Positions 43,725 through 53,100 of a stretch of DNA of 64,000 bases are shown here, one piece after another (the stretch's first letter is position 1; each line of letters starts with the position of its first letter). The stretch comes from Flavobacterium cheongpyeongense. GTDB taxonomy: Bacteria > Bacteroidota > Bacteroidia > Flavobacteriales > Flavobacteriaceae. The position numbers were made by a program, and so were the translations under genes. Where the stretch lies: NCBI RefSeq assembly GCF_003202435.1, contig NZ_QJHK01000001.1:310001-374000 (forward strand). Reading direction: 5' to 3'. A model generated the notes under the pieces. That model searched no databases. It saw only the letters and a program-made list of their open reading frames with translations, and was not told the DNA's origin.

Positions 43725-43905
43725 AGAAGCAAGAAGCAAGAAACAAGAAGCAAGAGAATAGAGTAAAGAAAATAGACTTTAGAGTAAGTGTAGGTCTTTG
43801 CTCTTTTCTCTAAAATAAAAAGTATAAAAAAAGAAAGATAGAAGAGTAAGAAAAAAAGATTGTAAAGTCTTGTCTCTTGCTTCTTTCTTCTACAAAATCT
43901 TAAAA
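43725..43905. repeat. AGAAGCAAGA-type intergenic repeat
   Basis: The gap between the kinase-phosphatase and TatD genes is filled by AGAAGCAAGAAACAAGAAGC repeats on one side and the complementary CTTGTCTCTTGCTTCTTTC on the other. Similar elements lie near 26700 and at 27953-28010. No coding potential is seen. Confidence 0.55.
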
Positions 43906-43912
43906 GTAAAAA

Positions 43913-44722
43913 ATGAATACATACATAGATATCGGAATTAATTTAACGAATAAACAATTCCAAAACGATACAGACGATATCGTACAAGACGCAATCGATG
44001 CTGACGTAACCAAAATGATCCTTACCGGAACAAGCGTAAGAAACAGCGAAGAATCATCAAAAATTGCCAGGCAGTATCCGGGCGTTTTATATGCGACAGC
44101 CGGAATCCATCCGCATGATGCGCAGCGTTTTGATGCACAAAGCATTTCAAAACTGCGGAATTTATTAAAACAAAAACACGTAGTTTCAGTAGGCGAATGC
44201 GGGCTCGATTTTGACCGCGATTTTTCGCCCCGAAACAAGCAGGAAGAATGCTACAAAGCCCAATTAGAACTGGCAATTGAAGTTCAGAAACCTTTGTTTT
44301 TGCACGAAAGAGCCGCTTTTAGCCGCTTTATGAGTATTACAAACGAGTATCTGCCAAAACTGCCCCAAGCTGTGGTACATTGTTTTACCGGAACTTTACA
44401 GGAAGCCAAAACGTATCTCGACAACGGATTCTATTTGGGTTTTACTGGAGCGATTTCAGACAGTAAACGTTTTGAGCATTTAAAAGAAGTAATTCAGTAC
44501 GTTCCGCTGGACCGAATGATGATTGAAACCGATGCGCCGTTTATGCTCCCGAAAAATGTCCCAAACAGCCTTTTAAAAAAATACCAAGAACGAAGGTGTG
44601 AACCTGCATTTCTTCCCTATGTTGCCGGAACAATTGCGCAGTTTAAAGGAATTACTTTGGATAAAGTGGCGGAGGAAACGACGAGGAATGCTAAAAGCTT
44701 TTTTGGATTTAAGAATGTCTAA
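43913..44722 (+). CDS. tatD: TatD-type metal-dependent nuclease
   Basis: A 269-residue TatD-family hydrolase. The start YIDIGINLTNKQFQNDTDDI matches the E. coli TatD subtype, which lacks the N-terminal His-x-His of the wider family. Other motifs are GIHPHDAQRF, VGECGLDFDRDF, PLFLHERAA, VVHCFTGT and IETDAPFMLP, so metal ligands downstream are intact. TatD acts as a 3'-5' exonuclease on single strands and has been linked to DNA repair and RNA quality control. It may belong functionally to the repair island although it has no operator of its own. It converges with the HNH gene, overlapping by four bases. Confidence 0.92.
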   Translation: MNTYIDIGINLTNKQFQNDTDDIVQDAIDADVTKMILTGTSVRNSEESSKIARQYPGVLYATAGIHPHDAQRFDAQSISKLRNLLKQKHVVSVGECGLDFDRDFSPRNKQEECYKAQLELAIEVQKPLFLHERAAFSRFMSITNEYLPKLPQAVVHCFTGTLQEAKTYLDNGFYLGFTGAISDSKRFEHLKEVIQYVPLDRMMIETDAPFMLPKNVPNSLLKKYQERRCEPAFLPYVAGTIAQFKGITLDKVAEETTRNAKSFFGFKNV

Positions 44723-45702
44723 TCTATTATTTTGTTAATATCATTCTTTAAAAGCTTAATCTCTTTATATAGATCTTGCGTAAATTTTGCCATAGGTCTT
44801 AGTAGAATATCATTTTCAGTCATATAATTTCCAGAAATTAATCTTTCAAAAGGTACTTTGCTATGAGGTAATTTTTCTGCGTAAAATTTTTTTAAATCGT
44901 CCAAATATGAATTATTGTATATGTAAGACTTAATTATGATTTCTTCAGCAATATCTTTATGTTCATTATAAATTTTATTTATATGAAAGTTGTTATCAAT
45001 AGAAGTTTTTTTGTGCGTTATTCTATATGGATCGTTGAAAATAATTTTTAAATCATTGTTGTTGAAACTATTAAAAAAATTAATTACACTTGATTTATCT
45101 AAATTAAAAGTATATTCATTTTTTGGAAGAGTTTCACAATAAAAATCAAATTTTATTGGACGATCAGATTTATTATGATTGCATTTGAAACAAGCAGGAA
45201 CAAGATTAATTAGTGACACTGAAAAATGAGGGTATTCTGAACTAGGAAGGACATGATCAAATTGAAATCTAGCTTCAAATACATTTTTTTCTTTTTCAAT
45301 TGCAGTAGTATAATTAGCATTGCAGTAGACACAAGCTTTTATATTTAATGAATAAAAAAATGAAGGTAAAAATTCATTTCTTAAATCAGAATAATTAAAA
45401 ATTGTTTTGATAACCTCCTTAAAATCTTTATTTTTCTTTTTGTAAAAAAAAATGCCAGTAGGAACTTTTCCAATAGCTGTTTTATAGTTCTTAATACTCT
45501 TTTTATTTAGTTTAATGAAGTTTTCATTTTTTAAGATTCTAATTAATTTGTTTAAATAATTTGTTTGTTGAATATCTAATTTGTGTGAATGGTTTTTTCT
45601 AAAATTAATAAGTTTACTGTAAAGCTTTTTGTTTAATATGGTTATTTCTTTATCAAACTTTACAATATTAGCGATTAGTATCTTTTCATTTATTTGAACC
45701 AT
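44719..45702 (-). CDS. HNH endonuclease, PtuB-like
   Basis: A 327-residue HNH nuclease. The zinc and active-site pattern is clear: Cys124-xx-Cys127 (ACVYCNANYT), RFQFDHVLPSSEYP (His150), then LINLVPACFKCNHNKSD (Cys171-xx-Cys174, His176). It follows the AAA ATPase gene with a two-base gap on the same strand, the arrangement of Septu PtuA-PtuB and of the effector pair used by some retrons. An HNH nuclease held in check by an SMC-like ATPase is a phage-defence design. No reverse transcriptase or retron RNA is visible here. The call as Septu-like rests on domain pairing. Confidence 0.85.
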   Translation of the reverse strand: MVQINEKILIANIVKFDKEITILNKKLYSKLINFRKNHSHKLDIQQTNYLNKLIRILKNENFIKLNKKSIKNYKTAIGKVPTGIFFYKKKNKDFKEVIKTIFNYSDLRNEFLPSFFYSLNIKACVYCNANYTTAIEKEKNVFEARFQFDHVLPSSEYPHFSVSLINLVPACFKCNHNKSDRPIKFDFYCETLPKNEYTFNLDKSSVINFFNSFNNNDLKIIFNDPYRITHKKTSIDNNFHINKIYNEHKDIAEEIIIKSYIYNNSYLDDLKKFYAEKLPHSKVPFERLISGNYMTENDILLRPMAKFTQDLYKEIKLLKNDINKIID

Positions 45703-45704
45703 TT

Positions 45705-47570
45705 TTATGTAGATTTTAATTTCATTAATCGTTTAATTTCATCGTCAATTTGGTTTTGAAATTTTTTAAAATATAATTCTCTTAAACTATTCCTAACGAT
45801 TGGTTCACCAATCATGTTTATCAATCTAAGGGCATTTTTTTCCCAAAATGAAGATTTTTCTTGATCCTTTTCTAAAAAAGTAATTAATTCGGTAATTTTC
45901 TGAGTGGAAAAATTACCTGACATTCCATCATCGATAAAAAAAGAATCTTTAAATAAACTATAAATATTTTCCGCAAATGTTTGAGTATTATTTGTTTCAA
46001 AATTTGAAATTTCAAGTTCTTTTATTTCATTTTCAGAGTTTATATTTCTTATTTTAAAAAAACTAACATTATTAGAAGTGATGTCAGACAGAGGAATTGG
46101 CGAATTGGACGTAATAATTACCTGTATATTTCTATTTGAATTAATTTTAGTATTAAAAAATAATTTTGGCAGATATTTAATTAAGAAGTAATTAAGCTTT
46201 TTATGCCATGATGGATGAAGATATAAGTCAGGTTCATCCATTAAAATAAGAACATTATTGGATAAATTTCCGTATTTATTATTATCCATTATAATTTTAT
46301 AAAATCTAGAAAAAATATTTAACATTGCCCTTTCACCAGAACTTAATCCGCTAAAATTGAAAAAACTATGAGGATTTATTTTTACTGAATTATTGTATAG
46401 TTTAAATATTTCTTTTATCAATATTTGTTCCTCACTTGATATATAAAATGAGGGATCATTAATGCTACCAATTCTATTAATTAATTTTTCATTATTTACA
46501 ATAATGAATTCGATAAAATCAAATGTCCTTTGTATATCTGATTCAATTAAATGATAAACGGTCTCAGTTTTTTTTGCTTCTTCATTAATATTTTGAAATA
46601 TACGATTTAGAATATCTGAAAATCCATCTTCTGAACTATATGGAAAACGATGTTTAATTTGAATATTAATATCAATGTTGCTATTATTATATGATAATAT
46701 TTCTTTAATTAAATTCAGAATAAGAAAACAGATATAAGATTTTAAGGAGTCATTTAATTCTGATCTTAAATTAATTATATGATTTAAAAGGATATCTTTC
46801 CATAAATTGTATTGTGAAGATAATTTTTTATCGGAAAATTCTACTAAAAGGGTTGCTTCAGTGTTAAAAGAGACTTTGAGATAGAGTACTTTAGAAATAT
46901 TAAATAAATTAAAATCTTCTTTAAATTGAGAAGTGAGAAAATTAAATTGCCGATATACTTCTTCTGAGATATGAATGTTTATGGGGTTTTCATTTGGTTT
47001 AATTAATTTTTGCTCAACATAAAACTTATAATCATCAATTATCAGACAATTTGTAGATATATTATGAAGACCTTTTAGACCTCCTTCAATTTTACCATCA
47101 AAAATATTTGAAAAGAAAATTATATCTAAATTTTCAATACCTCGTAATGAATAACCGAAATCGAAACCTGAATCTAATTGAGATTTAGGTTTGGTTAGTT
47201 TTTTTATTGGGGATGCAAAGTTAAAATCAGTTTTGATGCTAAAGGTTGTTTCTATTTTAAAACCATTATTGATCTTATAGATGATGATTGCTTCACTGCG
47301 AAGATTACTGCCCTGAACCAGATTTTCTTTTATAAATTCTAAAGTTGTACTTTTTCCAGCTCCGTTATTACCAACTAAATATGAATAATTTGTTATTCCT
47401 TGACTATCATCTAAACTGTAAAATCCTTCAATATAATTTTTATTAATTATATACGATAATTTATTTGTTTTCTTAGAATATTCGAATAGATATTCACCTC
47501 CAAAATTTATGTTTGCCTCTTTAAGGATTTTATAATCATCTATATATAAAAATAGTATTTCCATAGTCAA
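45705..47570 (-). CDS. AAA/ABC-type ATPase, PtuA-like
   Basis: A 621-residue SMC/ABC-type ATPase. The Walker A motif GNNGAGKST is at residues 67-75, the signature LSSGERAMLNIFSRF lies near 405, and Walker B with the D-loop is NVLILMDEPDLYLHPSWH near 445. A long helical insertion separates them. It is transcribed first, with the HNH gene immediately after, so the two form a defence pair. The codon usage is more AT-rich than neighbouring repair genes, hinting at separate acquisition. Confidence 0.85.
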   Translation of the reverse strand: MTMEILFLYIDDYKILKEANINFGGEYLFEYSKKTNKLSYIINKNYIEGFYSLDDSQGITNYSYLVGNNGAGKSTTLEFIKENLVQGSNLRSEAIIIYKINNGFKIETTFSIKTDFNFASPIKKLTKPKSQLDSGFDFGYSLRGIENLDIIFFSNIFDGKIEGGLKGLHNISTNCLIIDDYKFYVEQKLIKPNENPINIHISEEVYRQFNFLTSQFKEDFNLFNISKVLYLKVSFNTEATLLVEFSDKKLSSQYNLWKDILLNHIINLRSELNDSLKSYICFLILNLIKEILSYNNSNIDINIQIKHRFPYSSEDGFSDILNRIFQNINEEAKKTETVYHLIESDIQRTFDFIEFIIVNNEKLINRIGSINDPSFYISSEEQILIKEIFKLYNNSVKINPHSFFNFSGLSSGERAMLNIFSRFYKIIMDNNKYGNLSNNVLILMDEPDLYLHPSWHKKLNYFLIKYLPKLFFNTKINSNRNIQVIITSNSPIPLSDITSNNVSFFKIRNINSENEIKELEISNFETNNTQTFAENIYSLFKDSFFIDDGMSGNFSTQKITELITFLEKDQEKSSFWEKNALRLINMIGEPIVRNSLRELYFKKFQNQIDDEIKRLMKLKST

Positions 47571-47685
47571 AATATGTATTATTTCAATTTGTAGTTAAGC
47601 AATATATTAAGGTTTGTATTATGTAAATTAAAGAATTAATATACCAATAGTAATAATTTTTTTCATTGTACATTTGAATAAAACT

Positions 47686-47722
47686 AAAAAGCGCAAACTC
47701 CTTTTAAAAAGTTTGCGCTTTT
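47686..47722. terminator. Hairpin upstream of the ATPase gene
   Basis: AAAAAGCGCAAAC and GTTTGCGCTTTT arms with a 12-base loop. It lies 115 bases before the ATPase start and downstream of a decayed minus-strand gene tail, whose terminator it probably was. Confidence 0.8.
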
Positions 47723-47757
47723 CCAATTCTATTCTATATAAAAGAAAAAGAAAATTC

Positions 47758-47880
47758 CTATTTCAATTTCAACAACTTCTCTAAATACTCAACCTTATCT
47801 TTTTCAGCCTGAACCAAACGTTCATAAAGTTCCACAACTTTATCAAGAGGATTGAAATTTAAAGTAAATATCTTAGTTAG
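47758..47880 (-). pseudogene. C-terminal remnant of a regulator-like gene
   Basis: An open minus-strand tail reads NFNPLDKVVELYERLVQAEKDKVEYLEKLLKLK before a stop (quoted as two parts: NFNPLDKVVELYERLVQ and AEKDKVEYLEKLLKLK). Such coiled ends close many flavobacterial XRE-type regulators. No HTH or start precedes it. It is followed by its own terminator hairpin, so it looks like the truncated end of a lost gene. Confidence 0.45.
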
Positions 47881-47902
47881 ATAAAATATTATAAAAGTTT
47901 AA

Positions 47903-48961
47903 ATGACCATCCAAAACCTAAAATCCCAAAATCTAATTCTTTTCGAAGTCATTTCAGGAAGTAAATCTTTTGGGTTAAATACGCCCACATCAGATACCGA
48001 TATAAAAGGTGTTTATTATTTGCCTAAAGAACAATTTTACGGTTTGGAGTATATTCCGCAAATCAGTAATGAAACCAATGATGAGGTGTATTACGAGATT
48101 GGTCGTTTTGTAGAATTGTTACTTAAAAACAATCCTAATATTCTCGAAATTCTGGCTTCGCCTGAGGATTGTATTTTGTACAAACATCCTTTAATGGAGC
48201 ATTTGCAACTAAAAGATTTTCTATCTAAACTCTGCAAAGATTCTTTTGCGGGTTATGCCGTAACGCAAATCAAAAAGGCGAGAGGTTTAAACAAGAAAAT
48301 CGTAAATCCGCTGCCAAAGGAAAAGAAAAGCCTTTTGGATTTTTGTTATGTTTTAGAAGATTATAAAACCGTTTCGGTATTAGAATTTCTAACGGAAAAG
48401 AATTTAAAGCAGGAACAAATTGGTTTGGTCGATTTGCCCAATTCAAAAGGAATGTTTGCGATGTTTTACGACGAAAATAAGACCATAGGTTACAAAGGCA
48501 TTATTCAGAAAGAAAACTCCAATGAAGTTTCGCTTTCATCGATTCCAAAAGGTGAAAAACCAATCGGTTATTTGTCTTGCAATCAGGATGGCTATTCCAA
48601 ATATTGCAAAGAATACACCGAGTACTGGAACTGGATCGAAAAACGCAACGAAGACCGCTACAATACCAATCAGCAGCACGGCAAAAATTACGACAGCAAA
48701 AACATGATGCACACCATCAGGCTTTTGCAAACCGCTGAGCAGATTCTGTCAACCGGAAAATTAAATATCAGGGTTCAAAACCGCGAGGAACTTCTGGACA
48801 TCAAAGCCGGAAATAAAGAATACGATGATTTACTTCAAATGGCAGATAATCTAATAGCTTCAATCGAAAATCATTATCAGACATCAACTTTACCTGAAAG
48901 ACCAAATGAGCATAAAGCTATTCAGACTTTGATTGAAATCAGGGAAGAATTGTATAAATAA
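47903..48961 (+). CDS. RlaP-type nucleotidyltransferase (RNA repair associated)
   Basis: A 352-residue DNA-polymerase-beta superfamily nucleotidyltransferase. The active-site start ISGSKSFGLNTPTSDTDIKG has GS at 19-20 and Asp31, Asp33. The length and the following YYEIGRFVELLLKNNPNILEIL match the RlaP family, named for association with RNA ligases. It probably adds nucleotides to RNA ends or modifies a substrate during repair. It has no palindromic operator. It lies between the Septu-like pair and the DUF4132 genes, and its presence supports the reading of this region as an RNA repair island. Confidence 0.85.
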   Translation: MTIQNLKSQNLILFEVISGSKSFGLNTPTSDTDIKGVYYLPKEQFYGLEYIPQISNETNDEVYYEIGRFVELLLKNNPNILEILASPEDCILYKHPLMEHLQLKDFLSKLCKDSFAGYAVTQIKKARGLNKKIVNPLPKEKKSLLDFCYVLEDYKTVSVLEFLTEKNLKQEQIGLVDLPNSKGMFAMFYDENKTIGYKGIIQKENSNEVSLSSIPKGEKPIGYLSCNQDGYSKYCKEYTEYWNWIEKRNEDRYNTNQQHGKNYDSKNMMHTIRLLQTAEQILSTGKLNIRVQNREELLDIKAGNKEYDDLLQMADNLIASIENHYQTSTLPERPNEHKAIQTLIEIREELYK

Positions 48962-48997
48962 GATTATTCTTGTCTTTGAACTTTGACTTCATGAAAC

Positions 48998-49147
48998 ATG
49001 AACTACAAAATACCATTTCAGGAAAGAGCCAGGTTAAGCATGGAGCAAATATCCAAACAGAAAGGAGTCACTTTAGAGCAAGCAAGAGCACAAGCAAAAT
49101 GGCTTAGTGAAAATAGTACTTCTAAAGTAAAGAAGAAAAGAATCTAA
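48998..49147 (+). CDS. Small basic hypothetical protein (49 residues)
   Basis: ATG at 48998 opens a 49-codon frame: MNYKIPFQERARLSMEQISK, then QKGVTLEQARAQAKWLSE, ending KVKKKRI. It is amphipathic helical with a lysine-rich tail, lies 36 bases after the RlaP gene, and is followed by a good terminator at 49169. Composition looks coding rather than random. The QISKQKGVTLEQAR segment resembles a short helix-turn-helix-like or antitoxin-like fold, but I do not recognise a family. Confidence 0.55.
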   Translation: MNYKIPFQERARLSMEQISKQKGVTLEQARAQAKWLSENSTSKVKKKRI

Positions 49148-49168
49148 ATCATTCGAATAAAAACCCAA

Positions 49169-49194
49169 ACCCCGCAAATACCAATTGGCGGGGT
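49169..49194 (+). terminator. Terminator after the small protein
   Basis: ACCCCGC and GCGGGGT arms around a 12-base loop, then a T-run. It ends the RlaP/small-protein transcript. Confidence 0.85.
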
Positions 49195-49555
49195 ATTTTT
49201 TTGAAATAGTTTTTTAATTTTATAAGAAATAAATTTCTGTACATAATATAGGCATATTCTACAGAATCTTGTCATTAGCGCATATTGCCAATCTTTGTAG
49301 AGCTACTTGCGAAGATTTCTCCTTACGTCGAAATGACAAATTCCATGAAAACAAACTTTGAAAATAGCTAAACTATGTGAATTTAAAATAGTGAAACGCC
49401 TTTAAACGTAAGGAAAGACTATGTTTCTATGTGTTGAAAATAATTACGCAGAAGAGTTTACTTCTAATATTTTTTTAACATTAAAAAGACATTATTTTAA
49501 GGAAAAATTACTCTAAAATTCTTACTTTACCATTTCAAAATAAAAGCTGACATTA
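49195..49555. other. Gene-free gap with a truncated inverted-repeat element
   Basis: No credible gene. A shortened relative of the 32211-32311 repeat lies at 49270-49338, sharing CCAATCTTTGTAGA, GCGAAGATTTCTCC and TCGAAATGACA but with a damaged left arm. A half-match to the repair operator (ATTACGCAG, 49443) is present without a second half or promoter box. Confidence 0.6.
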
Positions 49556-49990
49556 ATGAATATAAGCATCTCAGTTAAACAATTAGGAAAAAAACATCCG
49601 CTCCTGCAGGAAAAAAGTATAGCGCTGGCGATAGAAAATCCTGTCATTACCACGCAAAAGCTCATAGAATCGATTGTAGATCATCAGGTACAATTGTTTC
49701 ATGCATCGTCGTTTGAATTTGAAGACCAAGACAAAATACACCTTCCCAAAGAAAACTATTTGCCCCTTCTTACTGATACCGGAAAAGCAGGTTTTGGAGC
49801 TCTTTACAACCACAATAAAGTGGATCTGGCAAAAGCGCAGGAAACCGCCCTCCAGGCTTTCGAAGACGGAATGTATGCCATCTTTTACGGCGACGATCAG
49901 CTGGAAACGTTGCATCAGGAAATCGACCTCGAAGAAAACAAACCACTCACGTTTATCAGGCTTACCTTTTTGGCAGGGAGTTATTGGTAG
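49556..49990 (+). CDS. Hypothetical protein upstream of DUF4132 giant
   Basis: A 144-residue soluble protein beginning MNISISVKQLGKKHPLLQEK and ending RLTFLAGSYW. It has no signal peptide or membrane segment. I do not recognise a named domain. It lies 150 bases before the 1688-residue DUF4132 gene; the intervening stretch holds short CAAATTCAAAAAAA repeats. It may be an accessory or chaperone-like partner of that protein. Confidence is in the gene being real, not in a function. Confidence 0.75.
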   Translation: MNISISVKQLGKKHPLLQEKSIALAIENPVITTQKLIESIVDHQVQLFHASSFEFEDQDKIHLPKENYLPLLTDTGKAGFGALYNHNKVDLAKAQETALQAFEDGMYAIFYGDDQLETLHQEIDLEENKPLTFIRLTFLAGSYW

Positions 49991-50140
49991 TATTCAAATT
50001 CAAAAAAACAAATTCAAAAAAACAAATTCAAAAAAACAATTTCAAAAGGCAATGGCAAATTACAATTACAAATTCAAATTATATCATATTTGATGTTGTA
50101 TAATCTAAAATGATATAATTTATAATCTTAAATAATACAC

Positions 50141-53100
50141 ATGACAATCGAAGATATACTCGGAAGTAAAAAAGTAGAAAACCCGATTAAGAGGTTTAAA
50201 AAGGAATTGGCAGCAATAGCAAATACAGGTCTTATTTCGCAGCTGTTGTCTAAAAGCAAACTCAAAAAAGAGGTGGCTGAATTGGGTCTTCTTTTACTAA
50301 AACTCAACGACAACTATGCCGGAGTGTATATTGCGCTGGGTTCTAAGGATTATACTGAATTTGAGAAATACGTCAAAACAGAGCTGTGGGAAGATAAAAA
50401 TTACTACGAGCTGCTGGTTTACTTTTTTGGTGCAGAAAGTGCGGCGTATGTAAAAGATGCCTGGAACCGCCTGCCGAAGAAAATGTATCAGGACGGATAT
50501 GCCAGACGTTCTTTCAGAGCGCCCAACAATGCCCGCTTTTTATTGGTGAACCAGGTTAATTTTTTACGCTCGCTTTTGGGCGGTCCCAGTATTTACAATT
50601 ATCAAAACAGCAGTTATTATGATTTAAGTATCGAAGACCAGATTCGGTACGATACCGAGTTGCACAATCCCGTGAATCAGTTCAGGCTTTGGTCTTCGGC
50701 ACTGGAACAGGGAAAAGAAGGGCTTTTTCAGCTGTTTGAAGCTATTATTTTCAACAAAGACCCAAGAGGAAAAGTATCACGAAATATCATCAAAGCACTT
50801 TTAAACACGGAGAAAAAAGAATGCTGGGAGCTGGTCGAAAAATTATTGCTGGCGGCACAAAGACAGGAAGGCTTGCGACAAACGGTGCTGGAAGCGCTTG
50901 ACGAAACAAGTATTGGCGCACTGCACTATATGATGAATGTGATTTTAGAAAACAAACTAACCCGTTTCTCATCGGTAGTACGCGCAATTGATACGTGGAC
51001 AGGTTTGGGCTGGGAATCTGAAAAAGAAACCACGGTAAGGAACATACTGCAGCTTGCAGCCGGATATTTTGCCAATCCGGATTCGATTGCCAAAGCTATT
51101 CTGAGCAAAAACAACAACGAGGTATATATGGCACTTTGGGTACAGGGCGTTTTTGATGTCGAAAAAACAGTTCCGTACCTGCATGAATTATTAGAAAACG
51201 GTTCGGTCGAAAAAAAATGCCTCGCACTGAAATTTGCAGGAGAAACAGGAGATCCGTATATCGAAATGCCACTGTTTTTTAAAGCTTTAGAGCATGAGAA
51301 TCTTCAGGTTCTGGCCTTTATATTACCCCAAATGAATGCTTTGTTAAACGCCAATTCAAAATCTAAATTTTACATCGAAAATCCGGATTATCCACAGTTT
51401 TTTGAGAAGGTCTACACTTTAGCGGAAGCGATAACCGAAAAAGAGAAAGTTTTTGAAAGCAAAGTATTTTCCTGGCTTACCGTAAAGTTCGAAAGAGATT
51501 CGCTTTATGCTGCTGCTATTTACTTAATTGGCGATAGCAACGAGCGACTGGAACTGGTTTTACGTAAATTCGAAAGTTTGTCGTTGACGTTAAGAGAGAA
51601 CCTGACAAGAGAAATTCTCGGTAATTTCTACAGCTATTCGTATTATTCGATGAAAAACAATAACGGAAACGAAGAAAAAATTCCAACCGACTTCCAAAGG
51701 GATTTTGCACTTCGCATTTTAAAAGACAGAGGAGAATCTTTGGTAGCTTCGGCAATAAATGTTTTGAATCGGGTAGTGCTCTCAGAAACAGCATTAGAGA
51801 TTTTTCAGGAATTGTTCAAACGTAAAAATTCGACTTTAAAGAAAAACCTGATTGCCATTATTTTAAAACAGGAAGATTCTAAAATCGAAAACTTCGTCAA
51901 TCAGACTTTAGAAAAAGGCGATCTGGAACAGCGTATGTCAGTTTTAGATGTAATGCTGCAGTTGCAAAAAAACAATAAACTTACGGATAAAGTAAACGAC
52001 TGGGTAAAGGAATATTTGGCCAAACCAAAAATTACAGAGAAAGAAACCAAATTCCTGGAGCAGTTAGAACCAGAGAAAAAGAAAGACATTTTAAGTGCCG
52101 AAAACGGATACGGTTTCTATACGCCAAACGAAATTTCGCCTTACGACCTGCCAAAACCGGAAGCCGATTCGTTGTATGCAAAAGCAGTAAAAACAGCACA
52201 ATATGGTTTTTCGAAACCCATGCCGCATATTAAAAAAGAAATCGATAAGCTCTACAAATGCTATCACGAAAACAGCAATTATGAATACGAAGTCGAGAAT
52301 TATGACAATAGCAAAATAACACTGTTATTGGGAAATACTTTTAGACGGATTAAATATCTAAAAGAGGAAAATGCCCAAATTGCAGCCACAAATTATCCGT
52401 TGTACGAAGTTTGGTCGGGCTGGTTTGAGAACTCGGGACTGGCAGAAAGAGATTTGTTTCTTTTAACCTTAATCAGCAGTTGTGACCGAAAGGTTTTTCG
52501 TGATTTTCTGGAGAAACATGTTTTTTATTATAAAGAATTATTGCCACATCAGAAAAAAAATGGTTACGACTGGGACAATGCGATTCTGCAAATCCTGAAT
52601 GCTTTACAGCAAAAATATTCGTTTAACGAAAAAACCGATTTCTTAATCGATGCCTGTAGTGCCTTATATGCCGATCTGCCAAAATCGATTCTGGAATTTG
52701 AATACAAACCCGGAAAAGACGAGTATTATTATAATACCAATAACGGAAACGGCTGGCAGAATCAGCACTTTTTTGATATTTATCTGAATGCAATTAATGT
52801 CGAAAATCTAACCAAAGAGCAAAATATAAAAGTCTGGAACCTGTACAGATGGAGACAATTAAACGGATTGCAGCACAATAGTACGTACAATAAACCGCTA
52901 TTGTATTTGTATTGTGCCGCTTTTGAGCAAAATGCAATTACAGAAGGAGAACTTTATGAAGGGATTCTCGAAAGTGACAGAATCTCTACTTTAACCAGCG
53001 AAAACAAAAAACAGCACAGGCACGTTGCGGGTGAAGCATTATTGGAGAGGTTTCCGTTTTTGGTTCCGATGATCGATAAAATTCGCGAAACCTTTTTGGA

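Noticed and set aside
43725..43905. Possible CRISPR-like array of AAGAAGCAAG units
   Set aside because: Units are short, purine-rich and not separated by unique spacers, no cas genes are nearby, and the same element occurs in other gaps.
44630..44643. ATTGCGCAGT operator half-site
   Set aside because: It lies within the tatD coding sequence and has no matching left half or promoter box.
44719..47880. Retron with PtuAB-type effectors
   Set aside because: No reverse transcriptase gene or inverted-repeat noncoding RNA was found on either side of the ATPase/HNH pair.
49443..49464. Possible sixth repair operator upstream of the DUF4132 pair
   Set aside because: Only the half-site ATTACGCAG is present; the second half and the ATNTTTG box at 9 bases are missing.
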